In this document: positions 12,905 to 21,441 of the stretch, piece by piece
Layout: every line of letters starts with the position of its first letter
How positions within the stretch are numbered: the first letter of the stretch is position 1
Virus record (IMG/VR): IMGVR_UViG_3300009103_000137
Location: 1 to 26,264 of that record
Length of the DNA: 26,264 nucleotides
Reading direction: 5' to 3' (one strand)
DNA from: a virus
Made by a program: the position numbers and the translations under genes
The notes under the pieces: model-generated
What the model was told of the DNA's origin: nothing
What the model saw: only the letters and a program-made list of their open reading frames with translations
The model's database searches: none

Positions 12905-15052
12905 TCAAGATCCAGCATATAATTTTTTATGAGGATCTTCACCACCACCCGATGGTAGAAGAACCAATCCTCCTTTCCCTGAGGAATCAATACTTCCCGA
13001 ATCATTTTCATCAGGAACTAGAACAACTGCCACAGCTTGATCAGTCTCTTCATAAGATGCTTTTTCTGAAATACTATCTACTTTCTTAGAAACACCATTC
13101 ACATCTAAAGGTAATATAGTAGCCTGTGAAGATTTCCTTTCTACAACAATAGTTCCTGTGCCTCTGGAATGTCCAGTAGAATCCCTAGCTGCTTCTAACT
13201 CATCTGCAGTCATCGGTTTACCATCAGGACCAATCGTTGTAAGAGAACCTGTCTTATAGGAAGGTCCTACTATTCTACGTTTAAGTTTTTTATCACTCTT
13301 TTCTCCACCTTTTCCAGCTTTTCCACTATCTACTCTAGCAATTGCTGCTTTCTCTTCATCGGATAATCCTTTCATAATCTTCTCAGGATCAACCTTTGGA
13401 AGAGAACCCCCTAGAAAATTAGTACTAAATCTATCTTTCTTTTCTCCACCTCCAAAAGAATCTCCTGCTTTCTTAGGTAATCCAAGTGCATTAGAAAGCA
13501 TATCACCCAAAACTTGCCCTATTCCATCACCTGCATGATAATCTGTCTTATCACCTTTCATTTTACCAATAGCAAAACCACCTGCCATATCAGCACCCAT
13601 ATATGCTGCTGTTAATGCTGCAGTAAGAGCTAAACTAGCACCACCAGTAAAAGGAGAAGCAAGAACTGTTGCACCAATTAAAGCACCAAATCCATAATCA
13701 ATAGCAAATGCAGTTGAAGTTCTCATTAAAGCACGAGTCCAATGAACCCCACGCAAAAGATCAGAAACGAAAATTATAGCATCACCAAGTAAGGGAGCTT
13801 TACCAAGCCATCTCTTCAAAGTAGGACTCTTAATCAAAGCAAGTAATCTTTGTGCTCCCCTTGAACCAATTACATCATCACCAGCCTCAGCTAATTTCTG
13901 TAGCCATTTACTTGGATTAACATTTTCTAATAAATTACCAATAGGTTGAGATATCCTTTTATTAAACAAATCTCCACCAGCTTCAAGAGCACCAGTTACA
14001 CCTCTTTGAATACCTTTTCCCTTATCTGTTAAAAATTCACCTACTTGTCCAGTCCTTTTACCCCAATCAACTCCTAAGAAATTACGTCTTTTTGGTGTAG
14101 ATGGTGGAACCTCAACTTTAGGTTTATCAAGACCAATCCTTTTTCTCAAATTATTAATTCTTTGTTGGCGTCTAAAGCTTCGTCTTTGCTCTAATCTTTG
14201 ATTTCTTCGCTTCTTCCACTCAGGATCTTGCTCCTTTATTTTTCTCCTTTTATTTTTTATCTCTTGTTGTTCTTGCTGCTTTTGTGTCTTTCTTAAACGA
14301 TCTTCACGATTCCATTCATTACTTAAAGCAATAATCCCCAATCCAATAGTAAAGATATGATTCATAACTGTATTCAAAATACCAGCTATCTTATCAAACT
14401 TTTTAGCTCCTTCCTCACCAAATACATCTTCTATCTTCCCCCTAGTCCAATCATATGCTTTATATCCAGCATCAACAACCGTAACTAAAACATTTAAAAA
14501 TTTTCCACCCCACTCTAAAATAAAATCAGCTGCTTTCATAAGCAATGGAACTATTTTCGCCAATAATGGAAGAAACTTTAAAACTTGAGTAAGAAGAAGA
14601 CCCATCAACAAAGACTTAAAGAAAGTCTGGATATGATCCCACATACTCCGGACTTGCTTTGGTACAGGCAGAGCTAATTTATCTTTAGGTTTCTTACCTT
14701 CTATTTCTTCTTCTGCTTTTTTTCTTGCCTCTTTTTCATCTTCTTGTTTCTTAATAGCTACTGCTACCTTATCTAAAATCAGATTATCTTTTAAAATCTG
14801 ATCAACTGTTATTAACTTAGTACGAATCGTATAAAAATTGGCAGGCCCTCCTGTTTCCAAAGAATCGATAGCACTACCTTTAGGTATAAGAGGTGTTGAT
14901 GGAGTTACAGTATCAAAACTAATGTCAGGATTCTGACTTTTGTCAGGTTGATCCGTTCTTGCCATCAATTTTGTAGTATTTACCGGCTTCTTTTTTCTTG
15001 ATCCTAATGCTTTAAGACCTTTACCAGCTATCCCTAATAATCCTAATGCCAT
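12905..15052 (-). CDS. Tape-measure-like tail protein 2, 715 residues
   Basis: A long protein with a low-complexity N-terminus, a charged helix (about residues 92-125, KKQEDEKEARKKAEEEIEGK), hydrophobic segments near 145-200 (FFKSLLMGLLLTQVLKFLPL, LLMKAADFILEWGGKFLNV), an unusual Arg/Lys/Gln-rich basic stretch at about 245-310, and a further hydrophobic part near 440-500. This mix is typical of tail-length rulers and their partners. The segment IQTFFKSLLMGLLLTQVLKF aligns with IKNFIATLILGNVITRLVKW in the neighbouring gene, so the two are probably paralogues. In T4, gp29 is the tape measure and lies in the same cluster as 26, 51, 27 and 28. Which of the two genes sets tail length cannot be decided here. 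Confidence 0.65.
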   Translation of the reverse strand: MALGLLGIAGKGLKALGSRKKKPVNTTKLMARTDQPDKSQNPDISFDTVTPSTPLIPKGSAIDSLETGGPANFYTIRTKLITVDQILKDNLILDKVAVAIKKQEDEKEARKKAEEEIEGKKPKDKLALPVPKQVRSMWDHIQTFFKSLLMGLLLTQVLKFLPLLAKIVPLLMKAADFILEWGGKFLNVLVTVVDAGYKAYDWTRGKIEDVFGEEGAKKFDKIAGILNTVMNHIFTIGLGIIALSNEWNREDRLRKTQKQQEQQEIKNKRRKIKEQDPEWKKRRNQRLEQRRSFRRQQRINNLRKRIGLDKPKVEVPPSTPKRRNFLGVDWGKRTGQVGEFLTDKGKGIQRGVTGALEAGGDLFNKRISQPIGNLLENVNPSKWLQKLAEAGDDVIGSRGAQRLLALIKSPTLKRWLGKAPLLGDAIIFVSDLLRGVHWTRALMRTSTAFAIDYGFGALIGATVLASPFTGGASLALTAALTAAYMGADMAGGFAIGKMKGDKTDYHAGDGIGQVLGDMLSNALGLPKKAGDSFGGGEKKDRFSTNFLGGSLPKVDPEKIMKGLSDEEKAAIARVDSGKAGKGGEKSDKKLKRRIVGPSYKTGSLTTIGPDGKPMTADELEAARDSTGHSRGTGTIVVERKSSQATILPLDVNGVSKKVDSISEKASYEETDQAVAVVLVPDENDSGSIDSSGKGGLVLLPSGGGEDPHKKLYAGS

Positions 15053-15055
15053 ATC

Positions 15056-16828
15056 TTACACCGTTATCCCCAACACTTCCATTTTAGCCGCAGATCTCTT
15101 AGCAGAAGCACTAAAAGGTGGAATGTCTGCACCTTGAGTCAATTTCTTGCGAGATGATTGTTGTGCTGCTTTTTGTCTTCTCATATCAGCAACAACTGTA
15201 GAAGGATCCTTACGTGGAGAAGGAGTTATATTAGATTCCTTTTTATTATTAGAAAATGCCTCCTTTTTAGTAAATTCTCTACCACCCTGCCCAGCAATAC
15301 CAGCAGCACCAACAATATTCTTCGGATCAAATCCTAATTTTTTGGCAAAGGACTGAGGGAAAGAGTTTATAGCAGCCCAATCCACATTACTATCAACAAA
15401 CTCTGCAGTTGACATGGCCATTGTCTCAGCAGCTCCCCCACCTACCTGAGAGACCGTTCTTGAATATTTCCCCACTTTCTTCCACCTTTCTTTCCCATCT
15501 TCCGTTTTAGGCATTCTTATAGTAAAACCAGGCATAGTATAATGTCGCAGATCACCATAATGTTTATCAACTATAACAATACCCGCATCTACTGCATCCT
15601 TATATGAATTAATACTCCCTGGTTTTACTATAGGAGTTTTTAAGCTTCCCCTTTCTATCCTTTTTTGCTCCTCTGCAGTTGGTGTCAGAACCACACCCCC
15701 ACCTTCATACCTATTTCCAACTGAAATATTTGTTCCACCACCAGCAGCATTCATTCCGGCAAGTGTATCAACACCCCACTTATTCACTGCACCCTTACTC
15801 ATTACAAACTCTCCTGCTGTTAACTTAGCAGGAACCCTATCTCTTCCTTCAGGACCTGATACAAACCCACCTTGGGCTTTCTTTTGAACTTTAGGTGTTT
15901 CTTCTCTTCTGCCAAAGAATCTACCAAAGAATCCACCTCTTTGATCCTCTGATGGTGTTTCTTCACTTCCACCTTTCCGATCATCTAATCCCAGAAATTC
16001 GGATTCAGAATCACCAATCTCTTCACCCGATCCCATTACACCTTCCACCATCATGGGCAATCCCAAGCTCATAAGTGGCATTGCGGCTTTACTAATCAAT
16101 CCACTCCTACCACCAGGAATCATCTTTAATATCTTTCCTATCTTCAACTTAGCAATGGCTGCTACTAATTTAGGAATCAATTTTAAAAAACTTAGTGTAA
16201 ATTTTCCTATATTAGCTACCAATTTGATAGCCATTTTCACAAAAGAATTTCCAAATAAAAGATAAGCAGCTAACATTGTTGGCCACCAATCTTTCAAAAA
16301 TCTAACTATATTTTTAATTTTATCCTGATTTTGTGGATTAGTAAACCATTTTACAAGTCTTGTAATTACATTACCTAAAATAAGGGTTGCTATAAAATTT
16401 TTAATAGTCTCCCAATATTTTGCAAAAGGTGAAAGTATTTTTGCTCCTATCTCTTTAGCTCCTTCCCATATATTCCCAGCCCCTTCTAAAAGACGTTCCT
16501 TTAAACTTCTTTTCTTATCTTCTGCCTCCTTTTTAGCATCCTCAGCTATATCTTCCTTTAACTTATGATCTTCTTTTAATGTTTCAATTATAGAATCAAG
16601 AGACGCAGATATCCCTTCTATTGGTCCTTCAGACGAAGATTTAAGATTTTCTGATATATCACTTTTTCTAATCTTTAAAATATTTTTTAATACTGTAATC
16701 TTCCTCTCATTATTACCAACCCTCTCCTCTAAAGCACTCCCAGCTGCAAAAGATGAACCCATAAATTTGGATGTATTGACCCTTGGTCTAATAGTTCTAG
16801 ATGCTGGTGGTAGTAGTGCTTCAGCCAT
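15056..16828 (-). CDS. Tape-measure-like tail protein 1, 590 residues
   Basis: Charged coiled-coil-like N-terminal region (about residues 35-115), hydrophobic segments near 145-230 and 240-265, then a Gly-rich region. Residues about 315-350 contain GGFVSGPEGRDRVPAKLTAG followed by EFVMSKGAVNKWG, a motif typical of the C-terminal part of phage tape-measure proteins. The start overlaps the gp51-like gene by eight bases, and gp51 in T4 is a chaperone for hub/tape-measure assembly, which fits. The length is the same as I recall for T4 gp29 (590), but sequence identity to gp29 is not evident. Late expression is likely through the promoter upstream of gp26. Confidence 0.7.
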   Translation of the reverse strand: MAEALLPPASRTIRPRVNTSKFMGSSFAAGSALEERVGNNERKITVLKNILKIRKSDISENLKSSSEGPIEGISASLDSIIETLKEDHKLKEDIAEDAKKEAEDKKRSLKERLLEGAGNIWEGAKEIGAKILSPFAKYWETIKNFIATLILGNVITRLVKWFTNPQNQDKIKNIVRFLKDWWPTMLAAYLLFGNSFVKMAIKLVANIGKFTLSFLKLIPKLVAAIAKLKIGKILKMIPGGRSGLISKAAMPLMSLGLPMMVEGVMGSGEEIGDSESEFLGLDDRKGGSEETPSEDQRGGFFGRFFGRREETPKVQKKAQGGFVSGPEGRDRVPAKLTAGEFVMSKGAVNKWGVDTLAGMNAAGGGTNISVGNRYEGGGVVLTPTAEEQKRIERGSLKTPIVKPGSINSYKDAVDAGIVIVDKHYGDLRHYTMPGFTIRMPKTEDGKERWKKVGKYSRTVSQVGGGAAETMAMSTAEFVDSNVDWAAINSFPQSFAKKLGFDPKNIVGAAGIAGQGGREFTKKEAFSNNKKESNITPSPRKDPSTVVADMRRQKAAQQSSRKKLTQGADIPPFSASAKRSAAKMEVLGITV

Positions 16829-17003
16829 TACCTGATTGTTGTTGTTGCTTTAATCTTTCTTCTTCTAGATGTTGTTGAAGAAGTCCCACATACACATCTC
16901 GTTCCCAAGGCATCATATTTTCAATCTCTGTTAAGCTATATTTATGGTACTGCATCAAAGCAAAATTAAGCTTAAAGTAATTAGCCAGATCCATATGGAT
17001 CAT
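16821..17003 (-). CDS. 51: gp51-like baseplate hub assembly chaperone, 60 residues
   Basis: A short helical protein with NYFKLNFALMQYHKYSLTEI followed by ENMMPWERDVYVGLLQQHLE, and a Gln-rich tail. This PWERD-Y text is the usual signature of the short gp51 proteins of marine T4-like phages and of small chaperones encoded just before tape-measure genes in other phages. The gene lies between gp26 and the tape-measure-like genes, which matches the T4 order. Two in-frame ATGs (17003 and 16994) lie at a 14-base perfect palindrome, GATCCATATGGATC, so the exact start is uncertain. Confidence 0.75.
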   Translation of the reverse strand: MIHMDLANYFKLNFALMQYHKYSLTEIENMMPWERDVYVGLLQQHLEEERLKQQQQSGNG

Positions 17004-17005
17004 GG

Positions 17006-17725
17006 CTACGCGAAAAAAGATGCAAGTCCCTCCAATACTACATCACTTTCAACTTTTGTCTTAGGATTAGTTACTTTAATAGTATGAGATAACTTAGGCA
17101 TAGTATTAAAAAATTCCTCAATAGATTTAAATTGATTAGAATTCATAGATTCCATAAATTCCTTTACTTCTTTCTTACTACAATCAGCCGTTGCCCACAC
17201 CTCATCCTCAGTATAAACCTTATCAATACACGTTGCGATCAAATCAAATGATTGATCCATTGCATTCTTTTCGTCAAAATCAAAATTATTTTTAATAAAC
17301 TGTTCCAAAGAAGGATATTTCAATTCCATCATAATAGAATCATCTAATTTAATTTTATTAGTATGATCTTCATCCTTATGAACTTCAATATCATCCAAAT
17401 TAATTGTTAGTGCAACCTGAGTTTCTCCATCATCAGGACAAGTAACATTAACTTCAATATCCTCTCCTACAGATTTTCCTCTGATATTAAGGAACAAATA
17501 TTCAATATCAAAAGTAGGAAGAGTCTCTACTTTAATTCCTTTTGTAAGAATACAACTTTTTAATACTGCTTTAATAGCATTTGTTATTTGCTTCGTATCT
17601 TCACTCTCTAGTGCAATAACCAATAACTTCTCTTCTTTAACTAAAAAAGGTCTGTATTTAATTGTTTCACCAGTCGAAGGTAGTTCCAACTCATAAGTCG
17701 GAGTGGCAATTTTTGGTAAAGGCAT
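17006..17725 (-). CDS. 26: Baseplate hub subunit gp26
   Basis: 239 residues, matching the T4 baseplate hub gp26 family (T4_baseplate): MPLPKIATPTYELELPSTGE, then KYRPFLVKEEKLLVIALESE, a helical IKAVLKSC segment, FDIEYLFLNIRGKSVGE, and a C-terminal EEFFNTMPKLSHTIKVTNP. The protein contributes to the hub of the baseplate. The gene is preceded by a CTAAATAAAC late motif 28 bases upstream and followed at two bases by gp51. No good ribosome site is visible before the ATG (TATAGGTTATT). The similarity is clear enough for a firm call. Confidence 0.9.
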   Translation of the reverse strand: MPLPKIATPTYELELPSTGETIKYRPFLVKEEKLLVIALESEDTKQITNAIKAVLKSCILTKGIKVETLPTFDIEYLFLNIRGKSVGEDIEVNVTCPDDGETQVALTINLDDIEVHKDEDHTNKIKLDDSIMMELKYPSLEQFIKNNFDFDEKNAMDQSFDLIATCIDKVYTEDEVWATADCSKKEVKEFMESMNSNQFKSIEEFFNTMPKLSHTIKVTNPKTKVESDVVLEGLASFFA

Positions 17726-17752
17726 AATAACCTATAGAAATTTCAGTATGTT

Positions 17753-17759
17753 TATTTAG
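17753..17759 (-). promoter_or_regulatory. Late promoter motif CTAAATA
   Basis: The minus strand reads CACTAAATAAACATACTG in the 39-base gap between the gp54-like gene and gp26, 28 bases before the gp26 ATG. The same CACTAAATAAA text recurs at 776-782, which supports a real element. Confidence 0.65.
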
Positions 17760-17764
17760 TGAGG

Positions 17765-18532
17765 TTATCGTATGGATTTATAAACTTGTTGACCAACAAA
17801 TCCACCAGCAATATCTCCCAAAAGATCACTCCCAGTAACTTTATCAACAACAGAATCAACCAATTGACCCGCAATATTACTAAAGAACCCTGCCATATTA
17901 TATTGAGATTGTCCAATTATGGATTGAGCCCCCGATGAAGCAGGAATACTCTTCACAATATATCTAATATAACTCATTTGAACACTACATTTCAATAAAT
18001 TAGATCCATCATAAGAAACTGGCATTGAATTTATGGCTCGGGGGAAAGCCCTCACAAATGTATATTCTACCCCAGAAGTCCCTTCTCGTCCATGCCAGTG
18101 ATCTTTTTCAAATTTAATTACCTTTAACCCTTCTTGCATATAATCATCTGGATAACCTATTCTATAAAAATAATTAGGATTAAGAGCTTCAGTACTATCT
18201 TGACCGGCAGCTAAATCCATCCAAGCTTCAAAAAATTTAATCGGAGTATAAAATCCAGCATCCACATAAAAACTCAAATCAATTGTTTCATCATAAATTC
18301 TGCGATGAACATGCCTCTCAGTAACCCCAGTATAATCATTCTGAACATCTAACGTTGCTAAACTAGATCCAGGAAGAGATGCTTCTGAACATAACAAATT
18401 CAACCTAGGTTGATCAATAGTCATCTTTCTCCTAAGTTCCTGAGGAATAGGAATTTGCACCTCAAAATGAGAAGTAGTAGCAGGTCTTAATAAACTAGAT
18501 TTAATATCAGATACTGTTTTGTAGTCAGGCAT
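17765..18532 (-). CDS. Tail-tube-fold baseplate protein, gp54/gp19 family
   Basis: 255 residues with the features of the gp19 tail-tube superfamily: an N-terminal SSLLRPATTSHFEVQIPIP, RLNLLCSEASLPGSSLATL, the strand pair HVHRRIYDETIDLSFYVDAG, a helix FFEAWMDLAAG, and later RAFPRAINSMPVSYDGSNLL. T4 has two members, the tube protein gp19 and the tube initiator gp54. Its place next to gp26, gp48 and gp53, and the C-terminal extension (FFSNIAGQLVDSVVDKVTGS), favour the initiator gp54, but I cannot exclude a gp19 copy. It is divergent from gp4 with a 31-base gap. Confidence 0.7.
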   Translation of the reverse strand: MPDYKTVSDIKSSLLRPATTSHFEVQIPIPQELRRKMTIDQPRLNLLCSEASLPGSSLATLDVQNDYTGVTERHVHRRIYDETIDLSFYVDAGFYTPIKFFEAWMDLAAGQDSTEALNPNYFYRIGYPDDYMQEGLKVIKFEKDHWHGREGTSGVEYTFVRAFPRAINSMPVSYDGSNLLKCSVQMSYIRYIVKSIPASSGAQSIIGQSQYNMAGFFSNIAGQLVDSVVDKVTGSDLLGDIAGGFVGQQVYKSIR

Positions 18533-18533
18533 T

Positions 18534-18541
18534 TATAAATA
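18534..18541 (+). promoter_or_regulatory. Late promoter motif TATAAATA for gp4 operon
   Basis: Exact TATAAATA on the plus strand, 22 bases before the gp4 ATG at 18564, inside a 31-base divergent gap. On the minus strand TATATAAG at 18557-18550 is a possible weaker core for the gp54-like gene, leaving both divergent promoters within about 25 bases. Confidence 0.65.
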
Positions 18542-18563
18542 ATTTTTACCTTATATATTATGT

Positions 18564-19004
18564 ATGGCCGAAAGTATAAAGAGTTTATTTAAACCCACTA
18601 AACCTAAGAAATATAAAGGTGATGCAAGAAATATTATCTGTCGTAGCAGTTGGGAAAGAAAATTCTGTAATTGGTGTGATTTAAATGAAAGTATTATAGA
18701 GTGGGGAAGTGAAGAATTTTGGATCCCCTATCGTGCTCCTGATGGTAAAGTTCGTCGATACTTTCCGGACTTTATTATCAAAGTAAAAGAAAATACAGGT
18801 AAAGTGAAGACCTATGTAATTGAAGTTAAACCAGCAAAACAAACCAAACCCCCCAAAAAGAAAACAAAAGTGACAAAATCATATCTCTATGAATGCACAA
18901 CATATGCTGTTAATCAAGCAAAATGGAAAGCAGCCCGAGAATGGTGTGCTGATAGAAAGGTTGAATTTAAAATCGTTACCGAAAAAGAATTAGGGATTAG
19001 ATAA
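18564..19004 (+). CDS. 4: Head completion protein gp4, PD-(D/E)XK nuclease fold
   Basis: 146 residues, close to the T4 gp4 length. Recognisable parts are KKYKGDARNIICRSSWERKF, NESIIEWGSEEFWIPY, the nuclease core PDFIIKVK with Asp69, and IEVKP with Glu87 and Lys89; Glu31 in RSSWE is the usual fourth residue. In T4, gp4 completes the head so that the tail can join, and mutants make tail-less defective particles. This is the first gene of the plus-strand group, behind a TATAAATA motif, and its stop overlaps the next start by one base (TAATG). Confidence 0.9.
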   Translation: MAESIKSLFKPTKPKKYKGDARNIICRSSWERKFCNWCDLNESIIEWGSEEFWIPYRAPDGKVRRYFPDFIIKVKENTGKVKTYVIEVKPAKQTKPPKKKTKVTKSYLYECTTYAVNQAKWKAAREWCADRKVEFKIVTEKELGIR

Positions 19005-19441
19005 TGGGAAGAAAAACTCTCCAACAAAGAAGAGAAAGAGATGCTGCCAGAGAAGCAAGTGAAAATTTTGGGTTTAGTGGAACAGAAGATAACCGTGTGC
19101 GTCAATATCTAAGTGACCTCAATAATAGAACTAATGATCCTGAAGAGATGATGTTAGAAATAATGGAAGCTCTTAATGATACAGTCACCCCTATACCAGA
19201 TCCAGGAAACTTCTATACTTTTGTCTATAATGCAAAAACTCCAGGTGAAACTTATGATCAACACCCATTGATTGCTTGTATGGAACTATTCCCATGGGGA
19301 TTTAGAGGACTTAACTTTCACTGGAGAAAATATCGTAACTATACATGGGAAGAACTAGCAGGACAGCTCTATATTGTTCAACGAAATGAACTTGATGACT
19401 TACTTGCTATACCTTATGCAAAATTCATCCTAAATAATTAA
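19004..19441 (+). CDS. Conserved phage protein of unknown role, 145 residues
   Basis: The N-terminus is a highly charged helix (GRKTLQQRRERDAAREASEN). The C-terminal two thirds are conserved-looking and aromatic: PIPDPGNFYTFVYNAKTPGE, YDQHPLIACMELFPWGFRG, LNFHWRKYRNYTWEELAGQL and a final AIPYAKFILNN. I have an impression of similar text in other marine T4-like phages near gp4 and gp48, but no function is known to me. Its tight coupling to gp4 (one-base overlap) and its place before gp48 suggest a virion assembly role. It does not look like the T4 DNA end protector gp2, which is much longer. Confidence 0.7.
   Translation: MGRKTLQQRRERDAAREASENFGFSGTEDNRVRQYLSDLNNRTNDPEEMMLEIMEALNDTVTPIPDPGNFYTFVYNAKTPGETYDQHPLIACMELFPWGFRGLNFHWRKYRNYTWEELAGQLYIVQRNELDDLLAIPYAKFILNN
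19430..19436 (+). promoter_or_regulatory. Late promoter motif CTAAATA
   Basis: Plus strand CCTAAATAATTAAAAAATATACC, read as CTAAATA lying in the last codons of the preceding gene, 18 bases before the gp48 ATG at 19455. Same arrangement (motif inside the end of the upstream gene) as several minus-strand late motifs in this window. Confidence 0.5.
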
Positions 19442-19454
19442 AAAATATACCTAA

Positions 19455-20768
19455 ATGTCGGTAATAACCAGTAAAATTAGTCAAATACCTCTTGGTTCTG
19501 GAAGAAACAAAGAAACCATCTTTACTGCAACGCGGACCACTAAGTTAGGTGACGGAACATTTCATGTCGATATTCTTCAATATAATGATGCATTAGGAGC
19601 TGGTGGAAGAGTTATTGGAGTAAGAGACCCTGGAAATCCTAATAAAGTAAATTGGAATGATAACGCAACTGGAAAAATAAAACTAAATCAAGGAAAAATA
19701 AAAGAGGCATCAAAAGGACAGATGCAGTCCATGAGAAAGGACTTTGTAACTAATGCACAAGAAGCAGAAAGATACAATGCATCCCAAGGAAATAGAAATA
19801 CTGCAATAAGTGAAGGAGAAGATCAAACTGGAGATCTAGAAAATCCAAAAATAACATCACAAGAAGGTGCAAGAAGATTAAATTCAGAAATAGGAGCAAG
19901 TGATCAAAATACCAGAAATAGTTTTGGTCATTATGTATTTCCCGAAAACATAAGACAAGGTGGGGGAAAAGGACAAGATTTCATCAAATTTGATATGATG
20001 AAATATACTCCCAGACAGTTTGCTAAAAAACAAAATACTCTTGAAGAAAGAGAACGTTTAGGAGAAGGTAATAGAAAATCAATAGGATCGGTTATCCTTC
20101 CTATACCTGCAGGAATTGGTGATCAACAAAACGTAGGTTGGCAACAAGATGAGATGGATCCTCTCCAAATAGCAGCAGCCGAAACTCTATTAGCAAGCAT
20201 GGATAATCTACCGGAAGGTGGAAAGACAGCTGTGCAAAAGGTAGAAGCAGCCTTTAAAGATATGGGAGAAATAAGTACAGCACTGAAAACAATACTAGCA
20301 GGAGGTGCTGTATCAGCAGGAAATCTATTAACAAGAACCACAGGTGCTATTGTCAACCCTAACATGGAATTATTATTCCAAAATCCAACATTAAGATCAT
20401 TCTCATTTAGCTTTTTATTATCACCTAGAAATGAGAAAGAAGCAAAAGAAGTAGTTAGAATTATTCGATTCTTTAAACAAGGAATGGCACCAATACGATC
20501 TCAATCAAGATTATTCTTAAAATCTCCACACACATTCCAATTAAGATACAGAAACTCAAATGGAACCCAACATGATTACTTAAATAACTTCAAAGAATGT
20601 GCACTGGAGTCTTTTACTACTCAATATACACCTCATGGACAATATGCAACATTTAAGGATGGTGTAATGACTTCTTATCAAATCCAACTGGGATTGAGAG
20701 AACTCACTCCAGTCTACAATGATGATTATGGTAACAGTGGCAATCTCCCAGCACAAATAGGATTCTAA
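19455..20768 (+). CDS. 48: Baseplate tail-tube cap gp48
   Basis: 437 residues. The C-terminal third is the diagnostic part: NPNMELLFQNPTLRSFSFSF, LLSPRNEKEAKEVVRIIRFF, KQGMAPIRSQSRLFLKSPHT and the final GVMTSYQIQLGLRELTPVY. This domain is shared by gp48-type tube proteins at the top of the baseplate, on which tail-tube polymerisation starts. The N-terminal half is polar and Gly/Gln-rich. It is followed at one base by gp53. T4 gp48 is shorter, so this protein carries an extended N-terminal or middle region. Confidence 0.85.
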   Translation: MSVITSKISQIPLGSGRNKETIFTATRTTKLGDGTFHVDILQYNDALGAGGRVIGVRDPGNPNKVNWNDNATGKIKLNQGKIKEASKGQMQSMRKDFVTNAQEAERYNASQGNRNTAISEGEDQTGDLENPKITSQEGARRLNSEIGASDQNTRNSFGHYVFPENIRQGGGKGQDFIKFDMMKYTPRQFAKKQNTLEERERLGEGNRKSIGSVILPIPAGIGDQQNVGWQQDEMDPLQIAAAETLLASMDNLPEGGKTAVQKVEAAFKDMGEISTALKTILAGGAVSAGNLLTRTTGAIVNPNMELLFQNPTLRSFSFSFLLSPRNEKEAKEVVRIIRFFKQGMAPIRSQSRLFLKSPHTFQLRYRNSNGTQHDYLNNFKECALESFTTQYTPHGQYATFKDGVMTSYQIQLGLRELTPVYNDDYGNSGNLPAQIGF

Positions 20769-20769
20769 A

Positions 20770-21441
20770 ATGGCCGGATATTTCGATCTAGTTCCTAATT
20801 TTGATTACGTTAGCAGACTCCCGAATGCTAAAATATCAGAATATATTAAAGTAAAAAATCTTTTTAAAAAAGCCAATCTCAGAGAAGATATCTATCAAGA
20901 TCTGACTTACTTTACCAAATACCAAATTCAAGGAGATGATAGGCCAGATAATGTTGCATTTGAAATGTATGAAGATTCTACTCTTGATTGGGTAATCCTT
21001 CTAGCAAATAATATTATTAATATCCAATCTGAATGGCCTATGCCACAACAGGCTTTTGATAGGTATCTTTTAGACAAATATGATGACAATTATAATACAC
21101 TCCATAACGGAATTCATCACTACGAAACAGTTGAAGTAAAAGATAGTAATGATATTATCATTGTACGTAAAGGTCTAGAAGTTAGTAAAGATTTCAATAT
21201 AACCTATTATGACTGGTTCCTAGGTGGTTTAACTACAGCCAATAATATTGTTAAACCTGTGACTAATTATGAATATGAAGAGAAAAAAGAAAATGAAAAA
21301 AGAAATATATTTGTTCTTAGAAGAGAATATATGGGTGTTATTCTAGATGATATAGAAGATTTAATGCCATATAAAAAAGGGTCCACTGAATATGTCAATG
21401 AACACCTTAAAAAAGCAGAAAATATTAGACTTTATCAGTAA
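20770..21441 (+). CDS. 53: Baseplate wedge subunit gp53
   Basis: 223 residues, matching the gp53 family: MAGYFDLVPNFDYVSRL, IKVKNLFKKANLREDIYQDL, DRPDNVAFEMYEDSTLDWVI and LLANNIINIQSEWPMPQ near the N-terminus, and KRNIFVLRREYMGVILDDIE near the C-terminus. The Y-x3-G/D-D-R-P-D-x-V-A and L-D-W-V-I/L-L-x-N-N-I text is characteristic. In T4 gp53 is the last wedge protein and is needed for wedges to close around the hub. Its TAA stop (21439-21441) touches the stop of the convergent gp32 with no base in between. Confidence 0.9.
   Translation: MAGYFDLVPNFDYVSRLPNAKISEYIKVKNLFKKANLREDIYQDLTYFTKYQIQGDDRPDNVAFEMYEDSTLDWVILLANNIINIQSEWPMPQQAFDRYLLDKYDDNYNTLHNGIHHYETVEVKDSNDIIIVRKGLEVSKDFNITYYDWFLGGLTTANNIVKPVTNYEYEEKKENEKRNIFVLRREYMGVILDDIEDLMPYKKGSTEYVNEHLKKAENIRLYQ

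Noticed and set aside
18533-18563. tRNA or small RNA gene in the divergent gap
   Set aside because: The gap is only 31 bases, all A/T-rich and explained by promoter motifs.
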